Below, in pieces: positions 9,827 through 19,622 of a DNA stretch of 64,000 nt (the stretch's first letter is position 1; each line of letters opens with the position of its first letter). The notes beneath the pieces were generated by a model. It did no database searches and was not told the origin of the DNA. It saw nothing but the letters and a program-made list of their open reading frames with translations. The stretch covers positions 62,001-126,000 of the forward strand of contig NZ_NIHC01000007.1 in assembly GCF_002806945.1 (NCBI RefSeq), in the 5' to 3' direction. Made by a program: the position numbers and the translations under genes. The stretch comes from Marinobacter salexigens. GTDB taxonomy: Bacteria; Pseudomonadota; Gammaproteobacteria; Pseudomonadales; Oleiphilaceae.

Positions 9827-10864
9827 ATGAACAGACTAATCCGCAGCCGCTGGCAGCGTTGGATCAACCGCCGCATTCCGCGCTCTGATGTGCATTTGCT
9901 TACTCAGAAGAACCTATTCATTTTGCCTACGGCTGCCGGATCGGTGTTTGGCATGCTGTTGCTGATCATGCTGCTTACCGGCATTAACTATCAGAATAGC
10001 CTTATTTATCTGATCACTTTTTTGCTCGGTGCGGTGTTCGTGGGGGCTATGCATCAAACCCACCGAAACCTTTCAGGTCTTCAGCTCACGTTGGTTCAGG
10101 CGGGTGAGGGGTTTGCTGGTGATGATATTCAGTTCCGTTTGCGGGCTGCCGCTGGTAAGGACGACGCTATCGCCATTACCTTGTCTGAAGACGATACCTG
10201 GGTTCGCTTGGGCCATGTGCCGGCAGGACAGTCGGTAGATGTGGCTTTGCCTGTTGCGTCGGTTTTCAGGGGTTATTTGCGCCCGGACAGTATTCGAATC
10301 GAAACCCGGTTCCCCTTCGGTTTGCTCAAAGCCTGGTCCTGGATGAGGCCAGTTTCAGCGGCTGTGGTGTTCCCCAGGCCCATCGCTGCGCCTGATGTGG
10401 TGAGTACAGTTGATGACGGTGACCAAACCGCAAGCTCCCGCTCGCCTGAAGGGAATGACCATGCAGAGCTCAGGCCCTGGCGTGAGGGCGATATGAGCCA
10501 GCGAGTGATGTGGAAACGCTTTGCCCGGAGCGGGCAGATGGTAGTTGCGGATTGGGAAGCAGATAAAGGCAGCCCACACTGGCTGGATTTTAATGCGTTT
10601 TCAGGCACCGACCATGAACTGCGGCTCAGCTATCTTTCCTGGCTCGTGATTGAGCGCAGTAAAGCTGGCACGCGCTTCGGCCTGAATTTGCCCGGGCAGG
10701 TGATAGAGCCAGATGCCGGCTCGACCCATGCAAACCGCTGCCTCAGGGCCTTGGCGGTTTGGGGCGAAGAGAAACCAAGGGACGCCACAGCAACAGCTCA
10801 TGGCTCGCGGAAGGGCACAGATAACCTCAAGGCTAACACCGTGGTTTCAGGAGCCCGGACATGA
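9827..10864 (+). CDS. DUF58 domain protein
   Basis: This 345-residue protein has two membrane segments near the N-terminus (about 31-50 and 56-75), then a beta-rich region and the DUF58 signature ELRPWREGDMSQRVMWKRFA around 215-235. DUF58 proteins are usually encoded with a MoxR AAA ATPase and a transglutaminase-like membrane protein and are thought to act in envelope maturation. Here the transglutaminase follows with a 4-bp ATGA overlap, but no moxR gene is adjacent. A perfect TATAAT at 9801-9806 lies 21 bp before the ATG, although a matching -35 is not evident. Confidence in the family is high and in the role low. Confidence 0.92.
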   Translation: MNRLIRSRWQRWINRRIPRSDVHLLTQKNLFILPTAAGSVFGMLLLIMLLTGINYQNSLIYLITFLLGAVFVGAMHQTHRNLSGLQLTLVQAGEGFAGDDIQFRLRAAAGKDDAIAITLSEDDTWVRLGHVPAGQSVDVALPVASVFRGYLRPDSIRIETRFPFGLLKAWSWMRPVSAAVVFPRPIAAPDVVSTVDDGDQTASSRSPEGNDHAELRPWREGDMSQRVMWKRFARSGQMVVADWEADKGSPHWLDFNAFSGTDHELRLSYLSWLVIERSKAGTRFGLNLPGQVIEPDAGSTHANRCLRALAVWGEEKPRDATATAHGSRKGTDNLKANTVVSGART

Positions 10865-12978
10865 GGTTTTCACGCCGATCCCACGCGGAGCCTGAAAAGC
10901 ACAGTGACAACCTGCCATCTCGGGCCTTGCTCTGGTTGATTGCAAGTTTTGGGTTATTGCTTACACCCCAAACAGATCGCCTGCCGGTGTGGCTTATTCT
11001 GGTGTGCATTGTATTGGCAGGATGGCGCTGGTTGGCCCAGCAGGGCCGTGTGCGTTTGCCTGGTCGGTTACTGCGTACCGGGATAATGCTGGCGCTGATT
11101 GCGGTTTACCTGGTGCAGGTGCGAGGAAGCTTTACTGTCGATACAGCCGCTTCGTTTTTTGTTCTGACGGTGGGTTTGAAGTGGCTTGAAACTCGCACGG
11201 CCCGGGATTTCTATGTGCTGTTTTATATCCTGGTGTACCTGGCTACGGTGAACTTTCTGTTTCACCAGGAAATTCATTGGGCGCTAGTGAATGTAGGCGC
11301 CATAGCCTTGTTGCTGATTGGGCTGCAGGTGCTTAATGCACCGGAGCTTCCCGGGGGCATCAAGGCAGGTTGGCGCAGGTTGGGTGTGATGCTCCTCAAA
11401 GTGCTGCCCATTGTGGTGCTGTTGTTTGTGTTTTTTCCGCGCATGGAGCCTCTGTGGAGCGTGCCTTTGGTATCTGGCCAGGCTCGTAGCGGCATTAGCG
11501 ATACGATGCGGCCGGGTGATATTTCCAGCCTTGCCCAAAGCAGCGAACGGGCTTTCAGGGTTACCTTCGGCGGCCCTATGCCAGAACACCGGGACAGGTA
11601 CTGGCGCGGCTTGATACTGGACACCCTCGATAAGGGTACCTGGCGCCAGAGTGGCTACGAGCCCTATCGCCGGCCCGGGCGGGTTAATGTGGATGGCGGC
11701 GTTGGCGAGTTGCAGCCCCGGGAATACGATGTACTAATGGAACCAACGGATCAGCGTTGGGCCTTTGCCCTGGAAAACTCATTGGCGGTTTCAGATAACG
11801 TAGTAAAAGAAGAGGACGATCTTTTCCGTTTCCGCCGGCCGGCAGACAGTGCGGTTCGCTACAGGTTGGCGCTGGGAGATAGTGCAGGGCAGGTGAGCCA
11901 ATCCCTGAAAGCCAACGAAGCCCGCCGGTACCTGCAGTTGCCGGCATCGGGAAACCCCAGGGCGCGGGCACTGGCGGAAGAGCTGCGACAGTCTTCTGAC
12001 GATATGGGAGTGGTTCGCACTCTGCTGAACCGGTTCCGGGAGCAGCCGTATTTCTACACCCTGCGCCCACCCAGAATGCCAAATGATGGCATAGACAGCT
12101 TGCTGTTTGATGAAATGCGCGGCTTCTGCGCCCATTACGCCGGTGCTGCAACGTTTGTGCTGCGTTCGGCCGGCATTCCTGCACGGGTTGTGGTGGGGTA
12201 TCAGGGCGGCGAAAGTGGAGCGGGTAATGAGTACCTGGTCATTCGCCAATACGATGCTCATGCCTGGGTTGAGGCCTGGATTGAAGGGCGGGGATGGATT
12301 CGCATTGATCCTACGGCCGCTATTGCCCCTAGCAGGATCGAATCTGGCTTGCGCGAGGCTGTGGCTGAGGAAGGGTCTTTCCTTGAGAATAGTTGGGCCT
12401 CTGCACAGCGGTATGGGAATGTTACCGCTATACGATGGGTAAGCCAGCAGCTTGATCGTATCAACTATCAATGGCAGCGCTGGGTGGTTGGCTATCAGGG
12501 CCAAAGCCAGCTTGATCTTATGTCCCGCTTGCCTGGCGGGTTTGGCATGAAGGAGCTGGGCTATCTCACCGCGGGTATTGTTGGTGTCGGACTGTTAGTT
12601 GCCGGCCTTATATCCGCGTTGCAGATACGCAGAGGTGCACGCCGCGATCCCTATGGGCGAGTGTTGGCAGCCTGGTACCAACTATGTGATCGCGCGGGGG
12701 TGCCGGTGCGAAGTGGTGAAACCCCGACGGCTTTGGCCTCAAGGCTCGCAGGTGCAGAGCCTGGGGTTGCAGATTCGGCACGGCTTTTTGCCCGAATGGT
12801 TAACAGCCATTACTATAAAGCGCCATCCAGGGCTGGAGAGGGTGCGCAAAATAGCGACGATGAGTTAAAGCGCCTTCGTAGACTATTGAGTACCATGAAA
12901 CGACAGCTTCGAAGAGCTGGCAAACAGCAACCCGGAACATCAGGCTTCAATGCCCATTCAGGAAAGCACAGTGACTGA
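10861..12978 (+). CDS. tgpA: TgpA-like membrane transglutaminase (DUF3488/transglutaminase/DUF4129)
   Basis: This 705-residue protein has a cluster of about six membrane helices (residues 20-190), a periplasmic transglutaminase core, one more membrane helix (about 563-585) and a C-terminal DUF4129-like tail. The catalytic triad is visible: C423 in GFCAHYAGA, H467 in DAHAWVEAW and D483 in IRIDPTA. TgpA of P. aeruginosa is an essential inner-membrane protein of this architecture whose substrate is not settled. The gene overlaps the DUF58 gene by 4 bp and runs into holB, which suggests one transcript. The holB overlap and the absence of moxR are the unusual points. Confidence 0.94.
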   Translation: MRFSRRSHAEPEKHSDNLPSRALLWLIASFGLLLTPQTDRLPVWLILVCIVLAGWRWLAQQGRVRLPGRLLRTGIMLALIAVYLVQVRGSFTVDTAASFFVLTVGLKWLETRTARDFYVLFYILVYLATVNFLFHQEIHWALVNVGAIALLLIGLQVLNAPELPGGIKAGWRRLGVMLLKVLPIVVLLFVFFPRMEPLWSVPLVSGQARSGISDTMRPGDISSLAQSSERAFRVTFGGPMPEHRDRYWRGLILDTLDKGTWRQSGYEPYRRPGRVNVDGGVGELQPREYDVLMEPTDQRWAFALENSLAVSDNVVKEEDDLFRFRRPADSAVRYRLALGDSAGQVSQSLKANEARRYLQLPASGNPRARALAEELRQSSDDMGVVRTLLNRFREQPYFYTLRPPRMPNDGIDSLLFDEMRGFCAHYAGAATFVLRSAGIPARVVVGYQGGESGAGNEYLVIRQYDAHAWVEAWIEGRGWIRIDPTAAIAPSRIESGLREAVAEEGSFLENSWASAQRYGNVTAIRWVSQQLDRINYQWQRWVVGYQGQSQLDLMSRLPGGFGMKELGYLTAGIVGVGLLVAGLISALQIRRGARRDPYGRVLAAWYQLCDRAGVPVRSGETPTALASRLAGAEPGVADSARLFARMVNSHYYKAPSRAGEGAQNSDDELKRLRRLLSTMKRQLRRAGKQQPGTSGFNAHSGKHSD

Positions 12979-13999
12979 TATTGCCCTTGAAATGCCCTGG
13001 CTTCAGAAGCCCTGGCAGACGATTCAAAACCGCCTTGCTGAGGGCAGGCTGCCCCATGCGTTGCTGGTTACCGGTGAATGCGGCGTGGGTAAGAGGGCTT
13101 GGGCAGACGCCGTTTCAGGTTTGCTGTTGTGTGCGTCGCCGTTAAATAACGGCTCGGGTGCGATTGCCTGTGGCCAGTGTCGCCAGTGTCAGCTGCTTGC
13201 AGCTTCGAGCCATCCGGATGTTCGGGTGTTTTCACCGGAAAAGTCCCGGATGATCAGAATCGAGCAGATACGCTCGCTTTCCACCTTCGCGGTGTCTTCT
13301 CCGCAAGTGGCTGGCCGCAAGATTGCTGTGGTGGATCGGGCGGACCAGCTTAATATCAACTCTGCCAACGCTCTGCTCAAGACGTTGGAAGAGCCGGTTG
13401 CGGATTTTGTGCTTATTCTCCTGCAGGAAAGTGGGCGGCCGGTGTTGCCGACTATTCGTTCTCGATGCCAGGTTTTGTCTATCCCGGTGCCTTCTGCAGA
13501 GCAGGCGGATCAGTGGCTTGCCGGTAAACTGGCTGAAATCGAGGGTGAAAAGCAGCCCACCGCTGAGCTTATGGCCAAGTCTCTGATGCTGGCGGGCAAT
13601 GCGCCGCGCCTTGCTCTGGAATACGCTACGGGTGAGTTTCCGGCATTGCGGGATGAAGCCTTCGATAAGTTTCGCCAGTTCATGCGCGGCCAGGTTGCGG
13701 TGGCTGAAGCCGCAAAAGCCTTCAAGGCACTAGGCCTGGAGGATTTACTGTGGTTATTTGAAGGCTGGGCTGCCGATCTGGCTCGGCTGAGTGCCGGGGG
13801 CAAAGCAAACGACCACGAGGCGGGGGAAATGCTCGGGTTTCTGGCCACTAATAACCCAGCCTGGCGTGCCCACGAGTTGCTTGATCTGGTTCGTGAAGCC
13901 CGATCGGCAGGTGTTTATAACGTCAACCCGGAACTGGAAGCCACTAGGCTACTGATCGCCTGGCGCGGCCTTATGCCCCGAAAACGGCGAGCGTCCTGA
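12950..13999 (+). CDS. holB: HolB, DNA polymerase III delta' subunit
   Basis: This 349-residue clamp-loader subunit has the degenerate P-loop GECGVGKR (residues 42-49), a Cys cluster CGQCRQCQLL of the zinc module and the conserved stretch NSANALLKTLEEP. Delta' is part of the gamma/tau complex that loads the beta clamp. Two starts are possible. ATG at 12950 overlaps tgpA by 29 bp. GTG at 12971 has AGGA seven bases upstream and overlaps by 8 bp. I list the longer form, but the shorter one has the better ribosome-binding site. holB normally follows tmk; here it follows tgpA. Downstream pilZ keeps the usual holB-pilZ order. Confidence 0.94.
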   Translation: MPIQESTVTDIALEMPWLQKPWQTIQNRLAEGRLPHALLVTGECGVGKRAWADAVSGLLLCASPLNNGSGAIACGQCRQCQLLAASSHPDVRVFSPEKSRMIRIEQIRSLSTFAVSSPQVAGRKIAVVDRADQLNINSANALLKTLEEPVADFVLILLQESGRPVLPTIRSRCQVLSIPVPSAEQADQWLAGKLAEIEGEKQPTAELMAKSLMLAGNAPRLALEYATGEFPALRDEAFDKFRQFMRGQVAVAEAAKAFKALGLEDLLWLFEGWAADLARLSAGGKANDHEAGEMLGFLATNNPAWRAHELLDLVREARSAGVYNVNPELEATRLLIAWRGLMPRKRRAS

Positions 14000-14114
14000 T
14001 TGCGCTTTTCGCCAGAACACCTGCTATCATCGGCAGTTATCAAGAGCTAACACAGGTTTTTCTCCCGTACGTTTGGTTGAACCTTTAAACAATCATTTTC
14101 AGAAGGTGTCAGAT

Positions 14115-14465
14115 ATGGGGCCCGGATTTGGTGCGCGCAGCGGCATTCTCACCCTGACGATCAAAGATAAAGCGGTTTTATACGCCGCCTACATGCCATA
14201 CATTCGCCAGGGTGGGCTATTCATTCCTACCCAGAAGCAGTACCAACTTGGTGATGAAGTGTTTTTGTTGCTCAACCTGATGGATGAGCCAGAGAAACTA
14301 CCTGTTGCGGGTAAAGTTATCTGGATTACGCCCAAAGGTGCTCAGGGTAACCGGGCAGCCGGCATAGGTGTACAGTTTACCGGTGACGATGAAAGTGCAA
14401 AAAACAAGATAGAGTCCTATCTCGCTGGCTCACTGAGCTCCGACCGCCCAACCCATACAATGTGA
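14115..14465 (+). CDS. pilZ: PilZ, type IV pilus biogenesis protein
   Basis: This 116-residue protein matches the founding PilZ of P. aeruginosa (118 residues) along its whole length, including GILTLTIKDKAVLYAAYMPY and NLMDEPEKLPVAGKV. This class lacks the RxxxR c-di-GMP motif and works with FimX and PilB rather than by binding the nucleotide itself. I chose ATG at 14115: AAGG lies eight bases upstream and it gives the family length. A TTG at 14073 would add 14 unconserved residues. Its stop overlaps the start of the next gene. Confidence 0.93.
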   Translation: MGPGFGARSGILTLTIKDKAVLYAAYMPYIRQGGLFIPTQKQYQLGDEVFLLLNLMDEPEKLPVAGKVIWITPKGAQGNRAAGIGVQFTGDDESAKNKIESYLAGSLSSDRPTHTM

Positions 14466-15397
14466 TGCCGATTTCACAGATGAACAATGAAGCTCTATTG
14501 TCGGACGCCCAGCAAGATATGGCCGGAGTTCAAGAGGTGGTGTGGCCACTGCAGCATATTACCCTCGCCGGTCTCAACTGGCCCGCCGCGGATATTTCTG
14601 AAGCTGGTAGCCCACCGATAATCATGCTCCATGGCTGGCTGGACAACAGCCTTACGTTTTCCCGCATAGCGCCGGATCTGGCAAGACTGTCTTCGCTGTA
14701 TGCAGTGGATATGGCGGGGCATGGGCATTCCGGCCATCGTCCGCCGGGGCAGAGTTATCAACTGATGGATTACGTGGCGGACCTTGCCGAACTCATTGAG
14801 GTTCATTTCAGTGGAGTAGAGAAAGTGGACATAGTTGGCCACTCTCTGGGTGGCATCGTGGGCGCACTCTATGCGGCCGCGTTTCCTGAAAGAATTCACA
14901 AACTGGTCATGATTGATAGCCTGGGTGCGCTCAGCCAATCTGCCGGTGAGACAATTCCACAGCTACGCAAATCCATCAAAAAGCGAATTGCCGGCTCAGG
15001 CCGCCCTGCGGTTTACCCGGATATAGTTGCCGCCGCAAAAGTTCGCGAAGGCGGGTTCAGCCCCTTGAGTCACGAAGCGGCACTGGCGCTGAGCTCCCGT
15101 AACTTGAGAGCCGAAGGTGAGGGCTACGCCTGGCGTACAGATGCGCGTTTAAGGCACCCGAGCCCCTTACTGATGACAGAGGAGCAGGTTGTTGCTTCTT
15201 TGGGCCTTGTTATGGCGCCTGCTCTGTTTGTGCGCGCCCGGGAAGGGTTGTTAGCCAAACGTAAAGGGCTGGATAACCGTGCGGCTGCAATACCGGATTT
15301 ACAAACGGTCGATGTGCCGGGAGGGCACCATTGTCACCTTGATGGGGATACCCGTCCGGTTGCCGATGCTGTCAGACATTTTCTTGAAAAAGAGTGA
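14465..15397 (+). CDS. Alpha/beta hydrolase
   Basis: This 310-residue alpha/beta-fold hydrolase has the oxyanion segment MLHGWLDN (54-61), the nucleophile elbow GHSLGG with S127 and a catalytic histidine in GGHHCHLD near residue 288. The substrate cannot be told; esterase or C-C hydrolase are both possible. The ATG at 14465 uses the last base of the pilZ stop codon, so translation is probably coupled. GTG at 14462 and ATG at 14480 are alternative starts. Confidence 0.92.
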   Translation: MPISQMNNEALLSDAQQDMAGVQEVVWPLQHITLAGLNWPAADISEAGSPPIIMLHGWLDNSLTFSRIAPDLARLSSLYAVDMAGHGHSGHRPPGQSYQLMDYVADLAELIEVHFSGVEKVDIVGHSLGGIVGALYAAAFPERIHKLVMIDSLGALSQSAGETIPQLRKSIKKRIAGSGRPAVYPDIVAAAKVREGGFSPLSHEAALALSSRNLRAEGEGYAWRTDARLRHPSPLLMTEEQVVASLGLVMAPALFVRAREGLLAKRKGLDNRAAAIPDLQTVDVPGGHHCHLDGDTRPVADAVRHFLEKE

Positions 15398-16304
15398 TAC
15401 CTTGCCAAAGCCTTCAGTATTCAGCGCGTTCGTTTCTGTGATTCTGGCGGCAGCCTCCGGGTTTGCCATGGCTGCGGTGCCAGAGACTGCACCTGAGCCT
15501 TTTCCACAATCAACACTTGAAACAACTACCCGGATCGAATCTTCTGGGCATCTTGTGCTTTTTAGCCCTGTGCGTGAGGTTAACAACGAGATTCGCTCTG
15601 AAAGCATGGCCCGGCTGCCGGTTTCAGGGGAAGGTCGCCTTTACCAGATTTATAGGGATGCCAGCCGTCAAGAAGCCCGGGAACACTACCTTGGAGTGCT
15701 GAATGCCCGTGGTGCGCAAATTCTGTTTGAATGCTCCGGGATTCGCTGTGGGCGCAGTAACGTGTGGGCAAACCAGATATTTAATCAGGCGGTGCTTTAT
15801 GGCCGTGACGGCACCCAGGATTATCTGGTGGCAGGAACAACCGCAGATGACGGAACCCGCTGGTTAACGTCTATGTACACAGTGACCCGCGGTAATCTCA
15901 GGGAGTACGTGTGGGTTGAGCATCTGAAGGTCGCAGCAGGCGCCTCTGTACCTGGCCTTGGATCGGCGAATGGCCGGATTGAAGGGCCGGTGATTGTGCC
16001 CTGGCAGGGTGGCGTTACCTACCGCTTTAACTGGCAGTCTACAGATCGCCGCAAGGTCAGTGAGCTGGCCCGCACCGAAGGCGCCAAAGTGGTGCTTGTG
16101 GGTTATTCTGCCCTTGATGAAAACGAATCGTTCAGTGCCTCCATGGATCGCGCCCGCAAGGCGGCGGAATCTCTGTCTGAAGTGCTGGCCAAAACCGGTG
16201 TGCCCAGGCAGCAGCAGGAACTGATCATTGTGGGTCCGTCTGTGGCTATCACTGATCCTGCCCGCCAGGGTGACCGGGTGGAAGTGATGGTTATAACCCG
16301 GTAA
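15366..16304 (+). CDS. DUF4892 family exported protein
   Basis: This protein of about 312 residues has a hydrophobic export signal (VFSAFVSVILAAASGFAMAA) followed by a beta-rich N-terminal domain with SMARLPVSGEGRLYQIYRDA. A C-terminal part (about 210-312) resembles an OmpA-like fold, with QSTDRRKVSELARTEGAKV and DRARKAAESLSEVLAKTGVP. It is probably periplasmic. The start is uncertain. ATG at 15366 overlaps the hydrolase by 32 bp without a ribosome-binding site. TTG at 15402 follows the hydrolase stop and gives a more standard signal peptide. The family assignment is from recalled similarity; function is unknown. Confidence 0.8.
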   Translation: MLSDIFLKKSDTLPKPSVFSAFVSVILAAASGFAMAAVPETAPEPFPQSTLETTTRIESSGHLVLFSPVREVNNEIRSESMARLPVSGEGRLYQIYRDASRQEAREHYLGVLNARGAQILFECSGIRCGRSNVWANQIFNQAVLYGRDGTQDYLVAGTTADDGTRWLTSMYTVTRGNLREYVWVEHLKVAAGASVPGLGSANGRIEGPVIVPWQGGVTYRFNWQSTDRRKVSELARTEGAKVVLVGYSALDENESFSASMDRARKAAESLSEVLAKTGVPRQQQELIIVGPSVAITDPARQGDRVEVMVITR

Positions 16305-16322
16305 CCGAAACGAGGTAGTAAG

Positions 16323-17474
16323 GTGTCAGAACATCCTGTGTCCAAAGTTGCCGACAGCGCAGATGAGCCCACGACTGTGTCAAAAACCGACACTGCAAAC
16401 AATCCCCCGAAGCCTAAGCGCCAAACCGTTGCCCTGACTCTTGGTAGTGGTGGCGCCCGTGGCTACGCCCATATTGGCGCCATCGAGATTCTGGCGGAGC
16501 GCGGCTACAACATTGTGGCTATCTCTGGCTGCTCTATGGGTGCCCTGGTGGGTGGAATGTACGCCGCTGGCAAGATGCAGGACTACAAAGACTGGGTAAC
16601 TGGTCTTGGCCAGTTTGATGTGCTCAAGTTACTGGACCTGACCTTCAACTCTGTTGGCGCAATTCGCGGAGAGAAGATTTTTTCAATCGTACGGGAAATG
16701 CTGGGGGATACCCGCATAGAGAATTTGCCGCTGCACTATACGGCTGTGGCGACTGATTTGCTGGCACATAAGGAAATCTGGTTTCAGGAAGGCCCGTTGG
16801 ATAGAGCTATCCGGGCATCCGTTGCCATCCCAAGCGTTGTTACGCCCTTGGTGCTTGATGGCCGTGTGCTGGTAGATGGCGCCTTATTGAATCCACTGCC
16901 CATCATGCCGACTATTTCAGCCCACGCCGATCTTGTTGTGGCTGTGAACCTCAGTGGTGAAGATGATCGCCGCCAGCGAATTCCCGATGCTGCGTTTAGT
17001 GGTTATCAGGGTGATGCCGGGGAGGGTGACTCAGAAGAGTTGGTGGACACCTTCCGGGATAAAGCCTCCCGCTGGCTGGACTGGAATTCACTCAGATCCC
17101 TGGGTGTTGGAAAGTCGCACACGAGTGAGAGCCAAAGCACGGAGGAGCGGATTTCCAGGCAAGTGGAAAGAGAGCGCCTCAAGCAGAACGAGAAAAAGTT
17201 TCAGGAAGAGCACGAAACCATCAATTGGGACAAGCTGGGAATCGGCAAGTTTGATGTTATGAACCTGACCATCGAAACCATGCAAAGTGCGCTGGTGCAA
17301 TACAAGCTTGCGGGTTACCCGCCTGATTTGCTTGTTAACGTCCCCAAGAACGCCGGCCGAACCTATGACTACCATAAGGCTCCGGAGTTGATTCAGCTGG
17401 GCCGTGAGCGCATGGCCGCAGCTTTGGATCTGTTTGAGGAAAACCGGAGCAGTTGCGGCCCACTGGCCGTTTGA
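16323..17474 (+). CDS. Patatin-like phospholipase, RssA-type
   Basis: This 383-residue protein has the patatin oxyanion loop GSGGARGYAH (41-50), the nucleophile motif GCSMG with S71 and the dyad aspartate D185 in VDGALLNP. These predict a Ser-Asp acyl hydrolase acting on phospholipids or acyl esters. No signal peptide is seen; the first 33 residues are polar and low complexity. A charged helical insertion (about 235-300) follows the catalytic domain. The start is GTG at 16323 with GAGG seven bases upstream. It lies 18 bp after the DUF4892 gene, in the same run. Substrate and location are not known. Confidence 0.93.
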   Translation: MSEHPVSKVADSADEPTTVSKTDTANNPPKPKRQTVALTLGSGGARGYAHIGAIEILAERGYNIVAISGCSMGALVGGMYAAGKMQDYKDWVTGLGQFDVLKLLDLTFNSVGAIRGEKIFSIVREMLGDTRIENLPLHYTAVATDLLAHKEIWFQEGPLDRAIRASVAIPSVVTPLVLDGRVLVDGALLNPLPIMPTISAHADLVVAVNLSGEDDRRQRIPDAAFSGYQGDAGEGDSEELVDTFRDKASRWLDWNSLRSLGVGKSHTSESQSTEERISRQVERERLKQNEKKFQEEHETINWDKLGIGKFDVMNLTIETMQSALVQYKLAGYPPDLLVNVPKNAGRTYDYHKAPELIQLGRERMAAALDLFEENRSSCGPLAV

Positions 17475-17537
17475 ATCCATGGAGCAAAGCCCAGTGCGGT
17501 GGCTGCAGCTGAGCATTGAAACAGCGTATAATCCGCA

Positions 17538-18470
17538 GTGAATCTGACATTACAGGAAACAGCGTTCGTGACCAGCCCGATTGAAGACCTTCACACCGTT
17601 CGCGATTACCTTCGTTACGCGTCCTCTCAGTTTGCTGCTGCCCCGGTTTTTTTTGGCCACGGCACAGATAATGTGTGGGATGAAGCTGTACAACTGGTGA
17701 TGCGCAGCTTGCACCTTCCATTGGAAAACAACACGCTGTTTCTTGACGCCCGGCTGACTCGCGATGAGCGTAAGCTTGTACTCGAGCGAATTCGCCGAAG
17801 AATTGATGAGCGTATTCCCTTGGCATACTTGCTGGGCGAAGCCTGGTTTATGGGGATGCCTTTCCATGTGGATGAGCGCGTTCTGGTTCCGCGTTCTCCC
17901 ATTGGTGAGTTAATCGAAAACGGGTTCCAACCCTGGCTGGGAGACAAGCCGGTTGAGCGGATTCTTGATCTTTGCACCGGAAGCGGTTGCATTGGCATAG
18001 GCGCGGCCACGGTGTTTGAAGAGGCTGCAGTGGATTTGTCTGATATATCGCCAGACGCTTTAGCGGTTGCCGAATCCAATATAGAGCTTCACGAACTGCA
18101 AGGCCGGGTGCGTACTGTGCAGTCGGATGTGTTCGCGAACATCAGCGGGCAGTACGATATCATTGTCAGCAATCCACCCTATGTTGATGCGGAAGATATG
18201 GGAGATATGCCCGACGAGTTCCATCATGAGCCTGTGCTGGGGCTCGCCGCTGGAAACGACGGGTTGGATATCGCTCACCGGATTATTGCCGAAGCGGCCG
18301 ATTATCTTACGCCCGGCGGCCTGTTGATTGTCGAGGTGGGGAACAGCTGGGTAGCACTGGATGAAGCCTACCCGGAGCTCCCGTTTACCTGGCTTGAGTT
18401 CAGTAATGGTGGCGATGGTGTTTTTGCGATTACAGAGCAAGACCTTCGCCAATGGCAGAGCAAGTCTTAA
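17538..18470 (+). CDS. prmB: PrmB, ribosomal protein uL3 glutamine methyltransferase
   Basis: This 310-residue protein equals E. coli PrmB in length and carries the SAM motif [10 protein letters not shown] (144-153) and the Gln-binding NPPY (212-215). EHRHEP-like and GGDGVF blocks typical of PrmB rather than PrmC are also present. It methylates the GGQ-like glutamine of ribosomal protein L3. The GTG at 17538 gives the family length but has no clear Shine-Dalgarno; a second GTG at 17568 has AGGAAA upstream but would remove ten residues. It lies 37 bp before aroC. Confidence 0.95.
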   Translation: MNLTLQETAFVTSPIEDLHTVRDYLRYASSQFAAAPVFFGHGTDNVWDEAVQLVMRSLHLPLENNTLFLDARLTRDERKLVLERIRRRIDERIPLAYLLGEAWFMGMPFHVDERVLVPRSPIGELIENGFQPWLGDKPVERILDLCTGSGCIGIGAATVFEEAAVDLSDISPDALAVAESNIELHELQGRVRTVQSDVFANISGQYDIIVSNPPYVDAEDMGDMPDEFHHEPVLGLAAGNDGLDIAHRIIAEAADYLTPGGLLIVEVGNSWVALDEAYPELPFTWLEFSNGGDGVFAITEQDLRQWQSKS

Positions 18471-18507
18471 ACCAAATTATTCAAATACCCTAACAAGATA
18501 TTGAATT

Positions 18508-19602
18508 ATGTCAGGAAATTCTTTCGGAAAACTCTTTAGCGTTACCACCTTCGGTGAAAGTCACGGGGCTGCGTTGGGCTGCATTATCGATGGCTGCCCT
18601 CCTGGCTTGGAGCTGTCAGAAGCTGATATGCAAGCGGATCTGGATCGTCGTAAGCCAGGCACCTCTCGGCATACAACCCAGCGCCGTGAGGCGGATGAGG
18701 TTCGCATTCTGTCTGGTGTATTCGAAGGCAAAACCACGGGTACGCCGATTGGGCTGATTATCGAGAACACAGATCAGCGCTCAAAAGACTACTCCAGGAT
18801 TTCTGAGCAGTTCCGCCCGGCACACGCCGATTACACCTATGCCCATAAATACGGCATTCGGGATTATCGTGGTGGTGGCCGTTCATCAGCTCGCGAAACG
18901 GCTATGCGGGTTGCAGCCGGTGCTGTGGCTCGGAAGTTTCTGCAAGAACGCCTTGGTATCCGCATTCGCGGGTACTTGTCTGAGCTTGGGCCGGTGCGTG
19001 CGGAGAAGCTTGATTGGGATCAGGTACATCAAAACCCGTTTTTCTGTCCCGATGCCGATAAGGTTCCGGAGATGGAAGCTTATATGGATGCCCTTCGTAA
19101 GGAGGGAGATTCCATTGGCGCGCGCATTAATGTGGTAGCCGAGGGTGTACCTCCCGGATTGGGTGAGCCGGTGTTTGATCGTTTGGATGCGGATTTGGCC
19201 CATGCGCTGATGAGTATCAATGCGGTGAAGGGCGTTGAAATAGGTGCAGGTTTTGGGTGTATCACTCAAAAAGGCACTGAGCACCGGGATGAAATCACAC
19301 CGGAAGGATTTTTGTCCAATGAGGCTGGCGGTGTACTTGGGGGGATTTCTTCCGGGCAGCCGATTCTTGCCAGCATTGCGCTGAAGCCGACCTCAAGTTT
19401 GCGTTTGCCGGGGCGCAGTATTGATGTGCATGGTAATCCGGTGGAGGTTATTACCACTGGGCGGCACGACCCCTGTGTAGGCATTCGCGCGACGCCGATT
19501 GCGGAGGCGATGATGGCCATTGTGTTGATGGATCACTACTTGCGCCATCGTGGTCAAAATGGGGGTGTTGCTGTTGAAACGCCGGTTATTGGGCAGCTCT
19601 GA
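18508..19602 (+). CDS. aroC: AroC, chorismate synthase
   Basis: This 364-residue enzyme turns EPSP into chorismate using reduced FMN, the last step of the shikimate pathway. The signatures GESHGAALG (residues 16-24), [19 protein letters not shown]-like block (here [18 protein letters not shown]) and [18 protein letters not shown] are complete. The prmB-aroC order is common in gammaproteobacteria. The product feeds PabB and the Trp enzymes also present in this window. A large palindrome follows the gene. Confidence 0.98.
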   Translation: MSGNSFGKLFSVTTFGESHGAALGCIIDGCPPGLELSEADMQADLDRRKPGTSRHTTQRREADEVRILSGVFEGKTTGTPIGLIIENTDQRSKDYSRISEQFRPAHADYTYAHKYGIRDYRGGGRSSARETAMRVAAGAVARKFLQERLGIRIRGYLSELGPVRAEKLDWDQVHQNPFFCPDADKVPEMEAYMDALRKEGDSIGARINVVAEGVPPGLGEPVFDRLDADLAHALMSINAVKGVEIGAGFGCITQKGTEHRDEITPEGFLSNEAGGVLGGISSGQPILASIALKPTSSLRLPGRSIDVHGNPVEVITTGRHDPCVGIRATPIAEAMMAIVLMDHYLRHRGQNGGVAVETPVIGQL

Positions 19603-19622
19603 TTTCTGCAACTTGGTGGAGC

